Assembly (NCBI GenBank): GCA_036274195.1 | Contig: DASUGD010000209.1 | Location: 1-64,000, forward strand | Direction: 5' to 3' | Source of the DNA: JAJKIV01 sp036274195 | GTDB taxonomy: Bacteria > Gemmatimonadota > Gemmatimonadetes > Gemmatimonadales > Gemmatimonadaceae | Length of the DNA stretch: 64,000 nt | Part shown: positions 41,956 to 54,120 of the stretch, one piece after another | Numbering within the stretch: position 1 is the first letter of the stretch | Layout: each line of letters opens with the position of its first letter | Program-made: the position numbers and the translations under genes | Notes under the pieces: model-generated | Databases searched by the model: none | What the model was told of the DNA's origin: nothing | Seen by the model: the letters and a program-made list of their open reading frames with translations, nothing else

Positions 41956-42654
41956 TTAAGGTAGTGTGCCGTGCGCGGAGCGATCCAGCAGGGCCATCCT
42001 TGCGTCGCGCTCGTCAGGCAGGGGCGATATCACTCGCGCGCCACCGTGGGTCACGGCGATCGCGCCTCGCGCCAGGTGCACGAATGGCTCGACGTCGTGC
42101 GTGGCGATCACGATCGTCGCCTCGCGCGCGCTCGCATCGCGTATCCACGACGTGAGCCATTGGCGCATCGCTCGATCCATGGCCTCCAGCGGCTCATCGA
42201 GCAGCAGGGTGCTCGGCTCGCCGATGAACGCCGCAGCCAGCACCGCGCGCCGGCGTTGTCCCATCGACAGCTCGCGCACCGAACGGTCTCCGAGGTCTCG
42301 CAGGCCGACCACCTCCAGCGCACGGGCGCCGTCGCGCAGCGGCCGGCCTCGCAGACGACACACGAGCCCGAGCACTTCGCCGACCGTTGCATATGGCGTG
42401 AGATCCGGGTGCTCCGGCACGTACGCGAGGGCGGCGCGGGCCGCGACCTCGTCGCGCCACAGGTCGTGACCGTCGACACACACCGAACCAGCCGTCGGCT
42501 GCTCCACACCCGCGATGAGCTTGAGCAGCGTACTCTTGCCGGCGCCGTTCGGTCCGAGCAGCAGCGTGACACCGGGTCCCAGGTCCAGCGTGTCGCAGGC
42601 GAACGCGGTGGTTCCTTTCGCGTAGCCGAATCGGACATCCCGAAGCGAGATCAT
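41956..42654 (-). CDS. ABC transporter ATP-binding protein
   Basis: A 232-residue ABC ATPase. Walker A is GPNGAGKST, the signature is ELSMGQRRR, Walker B is TLLLDEP and the switch His is in IATHDVE. Together with the membrane gene it would form an exporter or lantibiotic/heme-type transporter. ATG 42654 overlaps the upstream TGA (ATGA) and is preceded by GGAG; a start at 42666 is an alternative. Confidence 0.87.
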   Translation of the reverse strand: MISLRDVRFGYAKGTTAFACDTLDLGPGVTLLLGPNGAGKSTLLKLIAGVEQPTAGSVCVDGHDLWRDEVAARAALAYVPEHPDLTPYATVGEVLGLVCRLRGRPLRDGARALEVVGLRDLGDRSVRELSMGQRRRAVLAAAFIGEPSTLLLDEPLEAMDRAMRQWLTSWIRDASAREATIVIATHDVEPFVHLARGAIAVTHGGARVISPLPDERDARMALLDRSAHGTLP

Positions 42655-43907
42655 CGCGCGCTCCATGCGAGCGAGTCGCCGGTCGCGTCGTGATGCAGCT
42701 CATGCCATCCGGTGACGATCTGGCGGCGGTCGCGTGAGGCGGCGGCGCGCACGAGGAGGGGCGTCATGGCCAGCGCGGCGACCGACACGAGCGGGTAGAA
42801 CGCGACGGCGGTCGCGAGCGCGATGCCGGTCAGGATCAGCGCACCGCTGACGCGCGTTAGGCGTCGCCGCGCGCCGTGCGAGAGCAGAACCGCGAGGGCG
42901 GCGATCGGCGGCAGCATCGCCAGCGACACGAGGGCGGTGCGACCGTCGACGATGCCGGACGCGAGCGCGACGGCCGCGCCGGGTATGCCCATCGCCATCG
43001 CGTCGTCCGCTGCGCGCGCGGTGCTCGACCACGGCAGCGATCGCATCCACGGCCACGCGGGCCGTCTCGTGACGATGATGTCGGCCAGGGCGCCCACGTA
43101 CAGCGCGAGCGCGATCACACTCCACAGTCGTGCCACGAATCCAAGGTCGGGACCAACGAGCTCGTTGTTCCGCGTATAGAACCATGCGGCGGCAAGCGCG
43201 AGTGCCGGCGCGGGCACGGGCGCGAGCAGCCGCCAGCCGACCGCGCGCCACGTGAACCTGAACATGGGGAGCGTCCCGGGCATTGCCGGTGCCGCGACCG
43301 CTGACCGTCGGACGGCAAATCGCAGCGGACCGGCTGTGAGATCCGCCGCGGCGAACAGGGCGACGGCGACGGCGAGCGTTGCCCACTGCCCGAGCGCCGC
43401 GGCGAGCGCGGACGCGACAAAGGCCGGGGAGCTCAGGAAGGCCCGGCGGCCTGGCACGGCCGCTGCGCCCGCGGCCACGAGCGCGACCGGCGCACCGATC
43501 AGCTTCGGCCCCGACAGCGGAACATGGTAGGCGGCGGCCGTGAGCAGGGCGGCAACCACGACCGCCGCGGCGAGCGGGAGCTGAATGATCGGCAACGCGT
43601 ACGTCACCGCGCGCCGGTGCTGCACGCCCGTGACCGGCAGCGAGCGCGTCCAGCCACCGAGGCCAAGCGTTAGGCGCGGGACGGCATCACGCGCGAGACC
43701 GAACGCGATCAGCGTGAGCCCCACGAGTGGGCCGCTGCCCACGCCGCTCGCCGCAACGCCCACCGCGAGGAAGCGAAGCCACACCCACGGATCCGGCGCC
43801 GAGCCGAGCACGATGATGATGAGGCCGATGGTCGCGATCGCATTTCGGGCTGCGACGCGAGCACCGCCGGACAGGTGGAACCAGAGGAGCGCAGTCGACC
43901 GATGCAT
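42651..43907 (-). CDS. ABC transporter membrane protein
   Basis: A 418-residue integral membrane protein with roughly ten hydrophobic helices (such as IATIGLIIIVLGSAPDPW, GAPVALVAAGAAAVPG and LILTGIALATAVAFYPLV). There is no obvious substrate-binding motif. It directly precedes and overlaps the ATPase gene, so it is its permease. The cargo is unknown; the GH3 lipoprotein downstream is a possible functional link. Confidence 0.8.
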   Translation of the reverse strand: MHRSTALLWFHLSGGARVAARNAIATIGLIIIVLGSAPDPWVWLRFLAVGVAASGVGSGPLVGLTLIAFGLARDAVPRLTLGLGGWTRSLPVTGVQHRRAVTYALPIIQLPLAAAVVVAALLTAAAYHVPLSGPKLIGAPVALVAAGAAAVPGRRAFLSSPAFVASALAAALGQWATLAVAVALFAAADLTAGPLRFAVRRSAVAAPAMPGTLPMFRFTWRAVGWRLLAPVPAPALALAAAWFYTRNNELVGPDLGFVARLWSVIALALYVGALADIIVTRRPAWPWMRSLPWSSTARAADDAMAMGIPGAAVALASGIVDGRTALVSLAMLPPIAALAVLLSHGARRRLTRVSGALILTGIALATAVAFYPLVSVAALAMTPLLVRAAASRDRRQIVTGWHELHHDATGDSLAWSAR

Positions 43908-44042
43908 TTATCCAACGTCAAGGTGAACGCCGGGCCTTCGCCATGTCTCCCGAAACAAAGACGCGCTGCGACGCGTGGCACGACTTGTGTCCCGTCTTGC
44001 ATTGGTGTCCCAATGGTAGCGACTCAACAGTGAGGATGAGGT

Positions 44043-44486
44043 ATGAATCGGATGAAGCTGATTGCGCTCGCAATCGCCCTGGTGGCGGCGCCGAGTGTTG
44101 GCCACGCGCAGCAGCGCGATACGGTGAAGCGTGATACGGTCAGAAAGGAAAGTACGGCGGAGAAGGTCGGTCGGCAGACGGGAAAGTCGGTCGACAAGGC
44201 CGCCAAGACGACCGAGCATAACGCCAAGGCAGCCGGCCACGCGACGAAGACGAACGCGTCCCACGCCGCCAGCGCGACCAAGACGAACGCCTCGCACGCG
44301 GCGAGCGCGACGAAGACGAACGCGAGCCATGCGGCGGCCGCGACCAAGACCAACGCCAGTCATGCCGCATCGGCGACGAAGACGAATGCAAGCCACGCCG
44401 CCAGCGCGACGAAGACGAACATCCGTCACCTGAAGAAAGGCGTCAAGAAAGCGGTCGGGGACACGACCAAACCCGCGAAGCCATAG
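44043..44486 (+). CDS. Exported Ala/Lys/Asn repeat protein
   Basis: A 147-residue protein with a signal peptide (LIALAIALVAAPSVGHAQ) and a Lys-rich stretch, then five or six near-identical 11-residue units (NASHAASATKT). It ends in HLKKGVKKAVGDTTK. The mature protein is basic, Ala-rich and of low complexity, similar in composition to histone H1-like or adhesive repeat proteins, but it is exported. Its function is unknown. GAGG precedes the start. Its DNA repeats are exact enough that copy number may vary between strains. Confidence 0.82.
   Translation: MNRMKLIALAIALVAAPSVGHAQQRDTVKRDTVRKESTAEKVGRQTGKSVDKAAKTTEHNAKAAGHATKTNASHAASATKTNASHAASATKTNASHAAAATKTNASHAASATKTNASHAASATKTNIRHLKKGVKKAVGDTTKPAKP
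44251..44420 (+). repeat. 33-bp coding tandem repeat, about five copies
   Basis: Each unit encodes the 11 residues A-T-K-T-N-A-S-H-A-A-S with small third-base changes (for example GCGACGAAGACGAACGC and GCGACCAAGACCAACGC). The unit length keeps the frame, so gain or loss of units would not break the gene. Confidence 0.88.
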
Positions 44487-44674
44487 GCCTCGTTAGGGTT
44501 GCGGTGGTCGTTGGAGCCCTCGGGCACCGGACCGAGGGCTCCGACCCGGTGTTGGCGCGACCTGCTCTCCGACTTCGGGATCGCGCCAGCATTACCGGGC
44601 TCGAGTTTGCCGTTCGGCGTGCGGTTTGCCTTTGATGAGGCCTCTACGAACCGATGAATGCCCAGGAGGCTCTC

Positions 44675-45313
44675 ATGCGAAAGACAGCTGCACTCATGCT
44701 CACCCTCGCCGCGTCGCTCGGTGCGTGCTCGCGCGCAACAACCGTCGAATCGTCAGGCGGCGAGGTCGCACCCCCCACGCCCGTCAATGCGAACAGCCTG
44801 CCCGCCGGCTCGGTGGTCACGGTGTCGCTCGATCAGCAGGTCGGCACGAAGGCGAGCAAGGTCGGTGATACGTTCAGCGCGACCGTGGTGGACCCGATCG
44901 TGGCGGGGAACGGCCAGACAGTGGTACCGGCGGGCGCGAAGGTGTACGGCAAGGTGACCGGTTTGCAGGACTCGAACAACGCGGGTCAAAAGGCGGCCAT
45001 CCGACTCGACTTCGAGAAGATCAACATCAACGGGGTGGAGCGCCCGTTCGAGGCGAAGATCACGGCGACGCAGCTGCAGACGCAGGGTCAGGACACTCGC
45101 GACGAGACGTTGAAGAAGGCCGGCATTGGCGCGGCCGCGGGCGCGGTCCTCGGTGCGGTCATTGGCGGTGGTGACGTCTCCAAGATCCTCGGCGGCGCCG
45201 CGATCGGCGCGGCGGCCGGCACGGTGATCTCGCTCGGTACCGGCGAGGTTGATGCGGTGCTGCCGGCCGGCTCGAAGATGACGCTGCAGACGACGCAGCA
45301 GGTGACACTGTAG
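44675..45313 (+). CDS. Lipoprotein with glycine-zipper segment
   Basis: A 212-residue lipoprotein (leader RKTAALMLTLAASLGAC). The mature part has a beta-rich domain (LPAGSVVTVSLDQQVGTK...). A glycine-zipper helix pair follows (GIGAAAGAVLGAVIGGG and GGAAIGAAAGTVISLG), of the kind that packs in outer-membrane lipoproteins. The start at 44675 has AGGAGG five bases upstream. The rest of the upstream gap shows nothing firm. Confidence 0.82.
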   Translation: MRKTAALMLTLAASLGACSRATTVESSGGEVAPPTPVNANSLPAGSVVTVSLDQQVGTKASKVGDTFSATVVDPIVAGNGQTVVPAGAKVYGKVTGLQDSNNAGQKAAIRLDFEKININGVERPFEAKITATQLQTQGQDTRDETLKKAGIGAAAGAVLGAVIGGGDVSKILGGAAIGAAAGTVISLGTGEVDAVLPAGSKMTLQTTQQVTL

Positions 45314-45315
45314 AC

Positions 45316-45455
45316 AGTGGTTATTGGTTACTGGTAATTGGTTACTGGTACAGGTTACAGGTTATCGAGCCCTCGGGATGCCTCTCTAAAAGCGAGTCGA
45401 GGCATCCCGGGGGTTCAAATCACTGATAACCAATCCCAGTAACCAATTACCTGTG
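45316..45455. repeat. Heptad-word hairpin, GGTTACT/GGTAATT type with CCCTCGGGATGCC core
   Basis: Alternating GGTTACT and GGTAATT words on the left pair with AGTAACC and AATTACC words on the right. The core stem is CCCTCGGGATGCCTC with GAGGCATCCCGGGGG around TCTAAAAGCGAGTC. It lies between the lipoprotein stop and the permease gene. An AT-rich word set like this is unusual in a GC-rich genome. Confidence 0.82.
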
Positions 45456-45508
45456 GGTTGTTTCTGCCGACTATCCGTCCGCAGGCACGACGTGTACGTT
45501 CGGCGCCC

Positions 45509-46918
45509 ATGAATGCCTCGACGGAGCTTCGGAGAGAGCTAGGCCTCGCCGACCTGGTGCTGATGCAGGTCGTGTTTGTCGTCGGGTCCGGATGGGTGGG
45601 TACCGCAGCGAAGCTTGGCCCGTCGCAGCTCGTGTTCTGGCTGGTAGCGATCGCCACCTACTACCTCCCGCAGGCTGCTGTCGTCATCGCCCTCAACCGA
45701 CGCATGCCGCTCGAGGGCGGACTGTATCAATGGGCGAAAGCCGCGTTCGGTGAGTTCGGCGGGTTCCTCGTCGCGTGGAACCTCTGGCTGTTCGCCATCC
45801 TCGTCATCTCGTCGTTCTACGTGATGGTCGGGCAGAACATCGGGTACCTCATCGGAGGGCTGCGGCCCGGCGCGTTCGCAACGGCCGGCTGGTACATGCC
45901 GCTGCTCAGCGTGCTGCTGTCGGCCCTGCTCGTCATCGTGGCCATTCGCGGCCTCGGCGTCGGAAAGTGGTTCAGCGGGTTTGGCGGCGTCGCGCAGATC
46001 CTCACCTACGTCGCGCTCATCGCCATTCCGCTTCTGGCGCTCGCGCGCGGGACGCTGCCGCGCTATCGCCCGTTCGCGACGGAGCTGCCCGAGCTCTCGC
46101 TCCTGAGCCTCAACATCTTCGGCAAGATGGCGTTAGGTGCCATGTCCGGGTTCGAGTTCGTCGCGCTCATGGCCGGTGAGACGAAGGATCCGGAGCGCAG
46201 CATTCCGCGTTCGGTGGTCATCGCGACGCCGCTCATCGCACTCATGTTCATTCTCGGTACCGCGACCGTGCTGGCGTTCGTTCCACGTGACCAGATCGAC
46301 CTGGTGAGCCCGATCCCCCAGACGTTGCGCGCCGGCGTCGAGGGGCTCGGCGTGGCGACGTTCGTCGCGCCGGTGCTCATCGTGCTCCTGCTCATGCGCC
46401 AGCTCGGGGCGATGAACATGATCTTTGCGGGCAACACGCGCCTGCCGATGGTCGCGGGATGGGATGGCCTCCTGCCGAGCTGGTTCACGCGACTGCATCC
46501 GAAGTCGCGCACGCCAGCGAACTCCATCATGTTCGTGGGTGCGGTGACACTGGTTCTGACGTTAGGCAGCTTCGTCGGCACCGACACGCAGGAAGCGTTT
46601 CAGCTGCTCGAGAACGCCGGCGGGATCTTTTACGCGATGGCGTACGTGGTGCTGTTCGCGATCCCGCTGTTCGGCGCGCGCCGCTTCGGCTGGAAGCCGC
46701 CACTGTGGCTTCGGCTCGCCTCGGCCTCCGGGCTCGCCGTGACGGTGCTCTATTCGGTGCTGTCGATCTTCCCGATCATCGACGTCCCGAGCTGGCAGAC
46801 GTTCGCCCTCAAGGTTGGCGGGGTTGTCGTGGGCGCCAACGTGTTAGGCGCCGGGATCTACGGCCTGGCGGGCCGTCGGGGACGCGTCGTCGCGGCACGG
46901 ATCGCCGAGGGCGACTAG
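45509..46918 (+). CDS. APC-superfamily amino acid permease
   Basis: A 469-residue transporter with about 12-13 hydrophobic helices. Family landmarks are LGLADLVLMQVVFVVGSGWVG (first helix with the unwound Gly-rich segment), EFVALMAGETKDPERSIPRS in the middle, and AGNTRLPMVAGWDGLLPSWF. It should import amino acids or polyamines by proton symport or exchange. ATG 45509 gives a normal N-terminus; a longer frame to 45458 lies in repeat-flanking DNA. Confidence 0.88.
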   Translation: MNASTELRRELGLADLVLMQVVFVVGSGWVGTAAKLGPSQLVFWLVAIATYYLPQAAVVIALNRRMPLEGGLYQWAKAAFGEFGGFLVAWNLWLFAILVISSFYVMVGQNIGYLIGGLRPGAFATAGWYMPLLSVLLSALLVIVAIRGLGVGKWFSGFGGVAQILTYVALIAIPLLALARGTLPRYRPFATELPELSLLSLNIFGKMALGAMSGFEFVALMAGETKDPERSIPRSVVIATPLIALMFILGTATVLAFVPRDQIDLVSPIPQTLRAGVEGLGVATFVAPVLIVLLLMRQLGAMNMIFAGNTRLPMVAGWDGLLPSWFTRLHPKSRTPANSIMFVGAVTLVLTLGSFVGTDTQEAFQLLENAGGIFYAMAYVVLFAIPLFGARRFGWKPPLWLRLASASGLAVTVLYSVLSIFPIIDVPSWQTFALKVGGVVVGANVLGAGIYGLAGRRGRVVAARIAEGD

Positions 46919-47044
46919 CGCCCTACGGCCCAGGTCGGTGCGGACCGGCCTTTCGCCGCGCCTGCAACTTGCAAATGGCCGAAATGCGGGCGAACGCCAT
47001 CACGGCATCGCCCCGCCACGACTCGGTTCGATCGGGTATTGGAA

Positions 47045-50116
<3,072 letters not shown>

Positions 50117-50343
50117 GGAATAGGGAATCGCTGGGAACCGGGAACTGGGAACTGGGAACTGAGAACTGGGGGCCGAGCCCCTCTACCGGGACGCCGGCGA
50201 TTCCTCGCCTCCGCACCTGCGGCGCTGCGCTCGGAATGACGCGCTCTTTCCGTTTCCCGTTTCCCGTTTCCCGTCTCCCGCGGCCCCCCGTCGCCCGTCG
50301 CCCGTCCCCGGCAGTTGCCCGTCGCCCGTCGCCAGTCGCCAGT
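50117..50343. repeat. Mosaic heptad and REP intergenic element
   Basis: It contains GGGAATA, GGGAACT and GGAAACG words. A GGCGATTCCTCGCC...GCGCTCGGAATGAC palindrome unit and runs of CGTCGCC and CCAGTCG words follow. The same modules in opposite order occur at 63552-63757, 13 kb away, so these two elements are inverted copies of one composite. Confidence 0.83.
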
Positions 50344-50354
50344 TAGGTTGACGG

Positions 50355-51233
50355 ATGCCTTTGACCGCCGCGCTCCTCGTCATCCTTTCGGCCACCACCC
50401 ACGCGTACTGGAACTTCCTGCTCAAGCGGAGTGGGGGAACGCAGCTGTTCGTTGGGCTGAGCAAGGTCGGTGAGGTGGTGATGTTCGCGCCATTCTTTCT
50501 CGCGCTCGTGGCGCCGAAGATCGCGCGGTTCGACGGCCTGCTCATGCTCGCGGCGGTGGGCGCGCTGTTCGTGCTCGTGAACTACGTCTGCCTCGCGTGG
50601 GCGTACCGGCACGGCGATCTCTCGTTCGTGTACCCGCTGGCGCGCGGGAGCATTCTGCTCTTTCTCCCGCTCCTCGCGTTCGTGACCGTCGGCGAGCGTG
50701 TGAGTGCGACGGGGGCGTGCGCGCTGGCGCTCATCGTGTGCGGAATCGTCGCGCTGCAACTGCCGTCGCTGGAATGGCGGGCGCTCTCGTCGCTCGGTCC
50801 GCGACTCAGGACCCCGGCAACGACCTTCGCGCTTCTCGCGGCGTTCGCTGCGGCCTGCTACACGCTCTGGGACAAGCACGCGGTGCAGCGCGTGCCGGCG
50901 TTCGCGTACATCTATCTCTACACGGCGATCACGGCGATCGCGTACGGTGCGTTCATCTGGCGTCGCTACCCACGGACGGAAATCGCTGCGCAGTGGCGCG
51001 CGCACCGGTGGCCGATCCTGCAGGTCGGCTTCCTCAACATCACCTCGTATCTGCTCGTGCTCGTGGCGCTCCGCACGGGGACCTCGAGCTACGTCATCGG
51101 GCTGCGCCAGCTCAGCATCGCGTTCGGCGTGCTGCTCGGGTGGTGGCTGTTGCGGGAGCAGGTCTCGGTGCCGAAACGCGTCGGCGTCGCGCTGATCGTG
51201 GCCGGCTGCCTGGCCGTCGGTCTGGCGCGTTAG
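50355..51233 (+). CDS. EamA/DMT-family transporter
   Basis: A 292-residue membrane protein with about ten helices in two EamA-like halves (ILSATTHAYWNFLLKRSGG, then the second half around ACYTLWDKHAVQRV and SIAFGVLLGWWLLREQ). The conserved RQLSIAF and LLREQ elements match drug/metabolite transporters. The substrate is unknown. The stop is TAG inside CGTTAGGC. Confidence 0.86.
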   Translation: MPLTAALLVILSATTHAYWNFLLKRSGGTQLFVGLSKVGEVVMFAPFFLALVAPKIARFDGLLMLAAVGALFVLVNYVCLAWAYRHGDLSFVYPLARGSILLFLPLLAFVTVGERVSATGACALALIVCGIVALQLPSLEWRALSSLGPRLRTPATTFALLAAFAAACYTLWDKHAVQRVPAFAYIYLYTAITAIAYGAFIWRRYPRTEIAAQWRAHRWPILQVGFLNITSYLLVLVALRTGTSSYVIGLRQLSIAFGVLLGWWLLREQVSVPKRVGVALIVAGCLAVGLAR

Positions 51234-51342
51234 GCAGCGCGATCAGACGGGGCAGCGTCGTTCGCCTTCGAGGAGCTCGGCAGCACAGAGATCCCGAAGT
51301 CCGACGACGCTGCCCGCGTTGATCCTGGCGATTAGCCCTGCG

Positions 51343-51603
51343 TCAAACGACAGGGCCGCGCCGCCCGGTGACCGCTCGATAGATCGCCAGGACGATGATC
51401 GCGCCGATGACGGACATGATCCAGCCGGCCGACTGGCCCGATCCGTACATCCCCAGCGCGCGCCCGATGAACGTGCCAACGAACGCGCCGACAATGCCTA
51501 ACAGGATCGTGACGATGATGCCGCCTGGATCCTTGCCAGGCATGACGAGCTTGGCGAGCGCTCCGACGATGAGTCCGATGATGATGGTCCAGAGGATCGA
51601 CAT
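51343..51603 (-). CDS. GlsB/YeaQ/YmgE-family membrane protein
   Basis: An 86-residue membrane protein with three helices (LWTIIIGLIVGALAKLVMPG, GIIVTILLGIVGAFVGTFI, WIMSVIGAIIVLAIYR). The KLVMPGKDPGG loop is the family signature. These small proteins are stress-induced in enterobacteria but of unclear function. The start at 51603 is supported by GAGG. The region 51234-51342 holds a GGCAGCGTCGT...ACGACGCTGCC inverted pair that could terminate the transporter transcript. Confidence 0.86.
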   Translation of the reverse strand: MSILWTIIIGLIVGALAKLVMPGKDPGGIIVTILLGIVGAFVGTFIGRALGMYGSGQSAGWIMSVIGAIIVLAIYRAVTGRRGPVV

Positions 51604-51791
51604 GGTGGCCTCGCACCGCGTAGAAGGGTTGTACGACCGCGAACAGCTCCGACTCGACAGACAGGCCTTACCATCTTCATTGGCGCGGCAGGCCGGAATA
51701 GGCCGTCCGTACATTTCCACCTGCCCTCCGCCATTGACAACGGTGGTCGTCCATCGTTGGATCACGCAACCTCTATGCGGAGACCGTGCCA

Positions 51792-53780
51792 ATGCTGTCG
51801 GTGTTGCTCAGCCTCGCCGTCCAGGTGACTCAGGCCCCGACGGCCCCGCGCCCAGCGCTGACTGTTTCCGTCCGGCCGGCAAATCCCACGGTCGTCGTCG
51901 GTGACTCTATCAGGCTCGCGGGCGAAGTGCGCGATTCCGCGGGCCAACCCGTGCCGAACGCACGGATTCGATGGCTGGGTGGCTCCTTCGAGGGCGGCGT
52001 CGACTCGACGGGACTGGTCAAAGCGGGTGCCGTCGGGACGTTCGTGGCCTACGCCGTAGCGAGCGTCGACGGCAAGCCGGCTCGGCCGACCCCTGTCCCG
52101 GTCCGGATCGTGGCTCAGCCCGCGGCACGAATCGCGCTCAACCACCGCTCGTCCAAGCTCGTGGTGGGTCAGCGGTTGGCCCTGGACGCCGAGGTGTTTG
52201 CCGCCAACGGGGACCGTCGTCGCGATCCCGTCACGTTCACGTCGACGACACCGTCGGTCGCCACCGTTTCGTCCACCGGACGCGTCACCGCCGTGGCGCC
52301 TGGCACCACGACGATCCGCGTGACGGCCGGCAGTGCTCGCGGCGAGGTTCCGGTTCAGGTGGTGGCCAACACGATCCGCCGCGTCGAGATCGCGGGCGGC
52401 GCACCGGAGGCGCGAACGGGGGACGTACTGAAGTTCAAGGCAATCGCCCGCGACGCCGCCGGAAAGGAGATCGCCGGGCTTACTCCCGCGTGGACGATGG
52501 CGCCAGGCAGTGGACTGATCGACAACGACGGCACCTTCGTCGCCAACGAGCCCGGACAGTACACCATCTCGGCCAGCTTCGGCTCGGCGAGTGGAGACGC
52601 GAGCGTCCGCGCCCGAGCTCGCGACGTGCGACGAGTGGCCACGAAAGTCGGCCGTGTGCCACTCGCGAAGCAGCTGACGGCCGAGTTCTGGCCGCACCCG
52701 AACGGGAAGAACGCGTACATGACCACGATCGGCGACCGCCTGTACGCGCTCGACATCTCGGATCCGGCGGCACCGAAGATCACGGACTCACTCGTGGTGG
52801 ACGCCCGGGTGATCAACGACGTGATGTCCACGGCCGACGGGAAGTACGCGGTCATGACGCGCGAGAACGCGTCGAGCCGCCGGAACGGCATCGTGATCCT
52901 GTCGCTCGAGGATCCGGCGCACCCGAAGCAGCTCTCCGAATACACGGAGACGGTCTCAGGCGGTGTGCATTCGGCCTATGTCTATACCCAGCCGAAGTTC
53001 GGCACGCACGTCTATCTCACGGACGACGCGACGGGCTCGATGCGGGTCATCGACTTGAACGACCCCAAGAACCCGAAGGAGATCGCGCGATGGCAGACCG
53101 ATCGCGCTCCTACGGGCCGGGTGCTGCACGACATCGACGTCCGCGACGGGATGGCGTACCTGTCGTACTGGAACGACGGGCTGGTGATTCTCGACATCGG
53201 CAACGGCAAGTGGGGCGGGTCGCCGAATGGGCCGAAGCTGGTGGGCCAGCTGAAGTATGACCTCGACGACCTCTATCGGATCGTAGAGGCGGAGGGCGGC
53301 CCGGGGTTCATTCGCGGGACGCACACGGCGTGGCGCCACAACAACTACGTGTTCGTGGGCGACGAGGTGTTCAGCGCAACGCCGCAGGGCGTCACGCTCC
53401 CCGGGATGGGCCTGGGCAAGGCGAACGGCCGCCTCCACGTGATCGACGTGAGCGACGTGACGAAGCCCAGGGAGGTGGCGTGGTACGAGCCGAAGGACGG
53501 TGGGACGCACAACGTGTGGGTCGCCGGCGACACGCTGTATCTCGGTGACTATCAGGGCGGCCTGCGGGTGCTCGACATCTCGGGTGAGCTGCGCGGTGAC
53601 CTGCTGGCGCAGGATCGCGAGATCGCGCACGTGCACACGGGGGACGCGGACGGGATGCTACCTAACGCGGCGATGGCGTGGGGAGCGTTCTACCACAACG
53701 GGCTGGTGTGGGTGAACGACGTGTTCTCCGGCTTGTGGGCGATCAGGATCGAGCCCGCGAAGAAGCCAGTCGTTCAGTAG
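51792..53780 (+). CDS. LVIVD-repeat protein with N-terminal Ig-like domains (copy 2)
   Basis: A 662-residue paralogue of the protein at 29909-31939 with the same domain order: leader, Ig-like sandwiches including a BIG2-type unit (TPSVATVSSTGRVTAVAPG), then LVIVD repeats (DRLYALDISDPAAPKITDS, GLVILDIGNGKWGG). Identical or near-identical stretches such as LVILDIGNGKWGG show recent or strongly conserved duplication. The start is placed at ATG 51792 with GGAGA upstream; GTG 51786 is an alternative. Its YVTN partner gene is convergent, not co-oriented as in copy 1. Confidence 0.87.
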   Translation: MLSVLLSLAVQVTQAPTAPRPALTVSVRPANPTVVVGDSIRLAGEVRDSAGQPVPNARIRWLGGSFEGGVDSTGLVKAGAVGTFVAYAVASVDGKPARPTPVPVRIVAQPAARIALNHRSSKLVVGQRLALDAEVFAANGDRRRDPVTFTSTTPSVATVSSTGRVTAVAPGTTTIRVTAGSARGEVPVQVVANTIRRVEIAGGAPEARTGDVLKFKAIARDAAGKEIAGLTPAWTMAPGSGLIDNDGTFVANEPGQYTISASFGSASGDASVRARARDVRRVATKVGRVPLAKQLTAEFWPHPNGKNAYMTTIGDRLYALDISDPAAPKITDSLVVDARVINDVMSTADGKYAVMTRENASSRRNGIVILSLEDPAHPKQLSEYTETVSGGVHSAYVYTQPKFGTHVYLTDDATGSMRVIDLNDPKNPKEIARWQTDRAPTGRVLHDIDVRDGMAYLSYWNDGLVILDIGNGKWGGSPNGPKLVGQLKYDLDDLYRIVEAEGGPGFIRGTHTAWRHNNYVFVGDEVFSATPQGVTLPGMGLGKANGRLHVIDVSDVTKPREVAWYEPKDGGTHNVWVAGDTLYLGDYQGGLRVLDISGELRGDLLAQDREIAHVHTGDADGMLPNAAMAWGAFYHNGLVWVNDVFSGLWAIRIEPAKKPVVQ

Positions 53781-54120
53781 CTGCTGGCTGCTTGCTCCGC
53801 GACGCGTCCGGCTCATCGCGCCGCGGGGCACGCCGAGCTCATCGCGCCGCGGGGTACGTTGACATCGTCGCGCTCTGACGGCACCCGGCTCGACCCAGCC
53901 AGTGCTCGACACCGCGCACCGATCTCGGCTCGGCTCACGCGGCGCGAAGCGCCGCCCGGGCGCGCCTAACAAGCCGGGGTGTGGCGCGCTCGGCGGGCGC
54001 TGCGCGCCCATGCCGCTGGCTCCTTGACGGTCGGTTGCTAGCGCGTTCCGCCGACGAACCCGACGCCCCGCCGACCAGACCGCGATGCTGACCGTAGAGC
54101 CGTTCAGCAGCCAGCAGCCC
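53778..54120. repeat. Element between convergent LVIVD and YVTN genes
   Basis: AGTAGCTGCTGGCTGCTTG at the left is mirrored by CAGCAGCCAGCAGCCCTC at the right, bracketing about 300 bases. Inside lies a direct repeat of a 22-bp unit beginning GCTCATCGCGCCGCGGGG at 53811-53832 and 53837-53858. No open frame here looks real. The words are of the GGCTGCT class also seen in the leader of the copy 1 YVTN gene. Confidence 0.65.

Noticed and set aside
44251..44420. CRISPR-like array
   Set aside because: The repeats are contiguous, in frame and without spacers, so they are coding tandem repeats.
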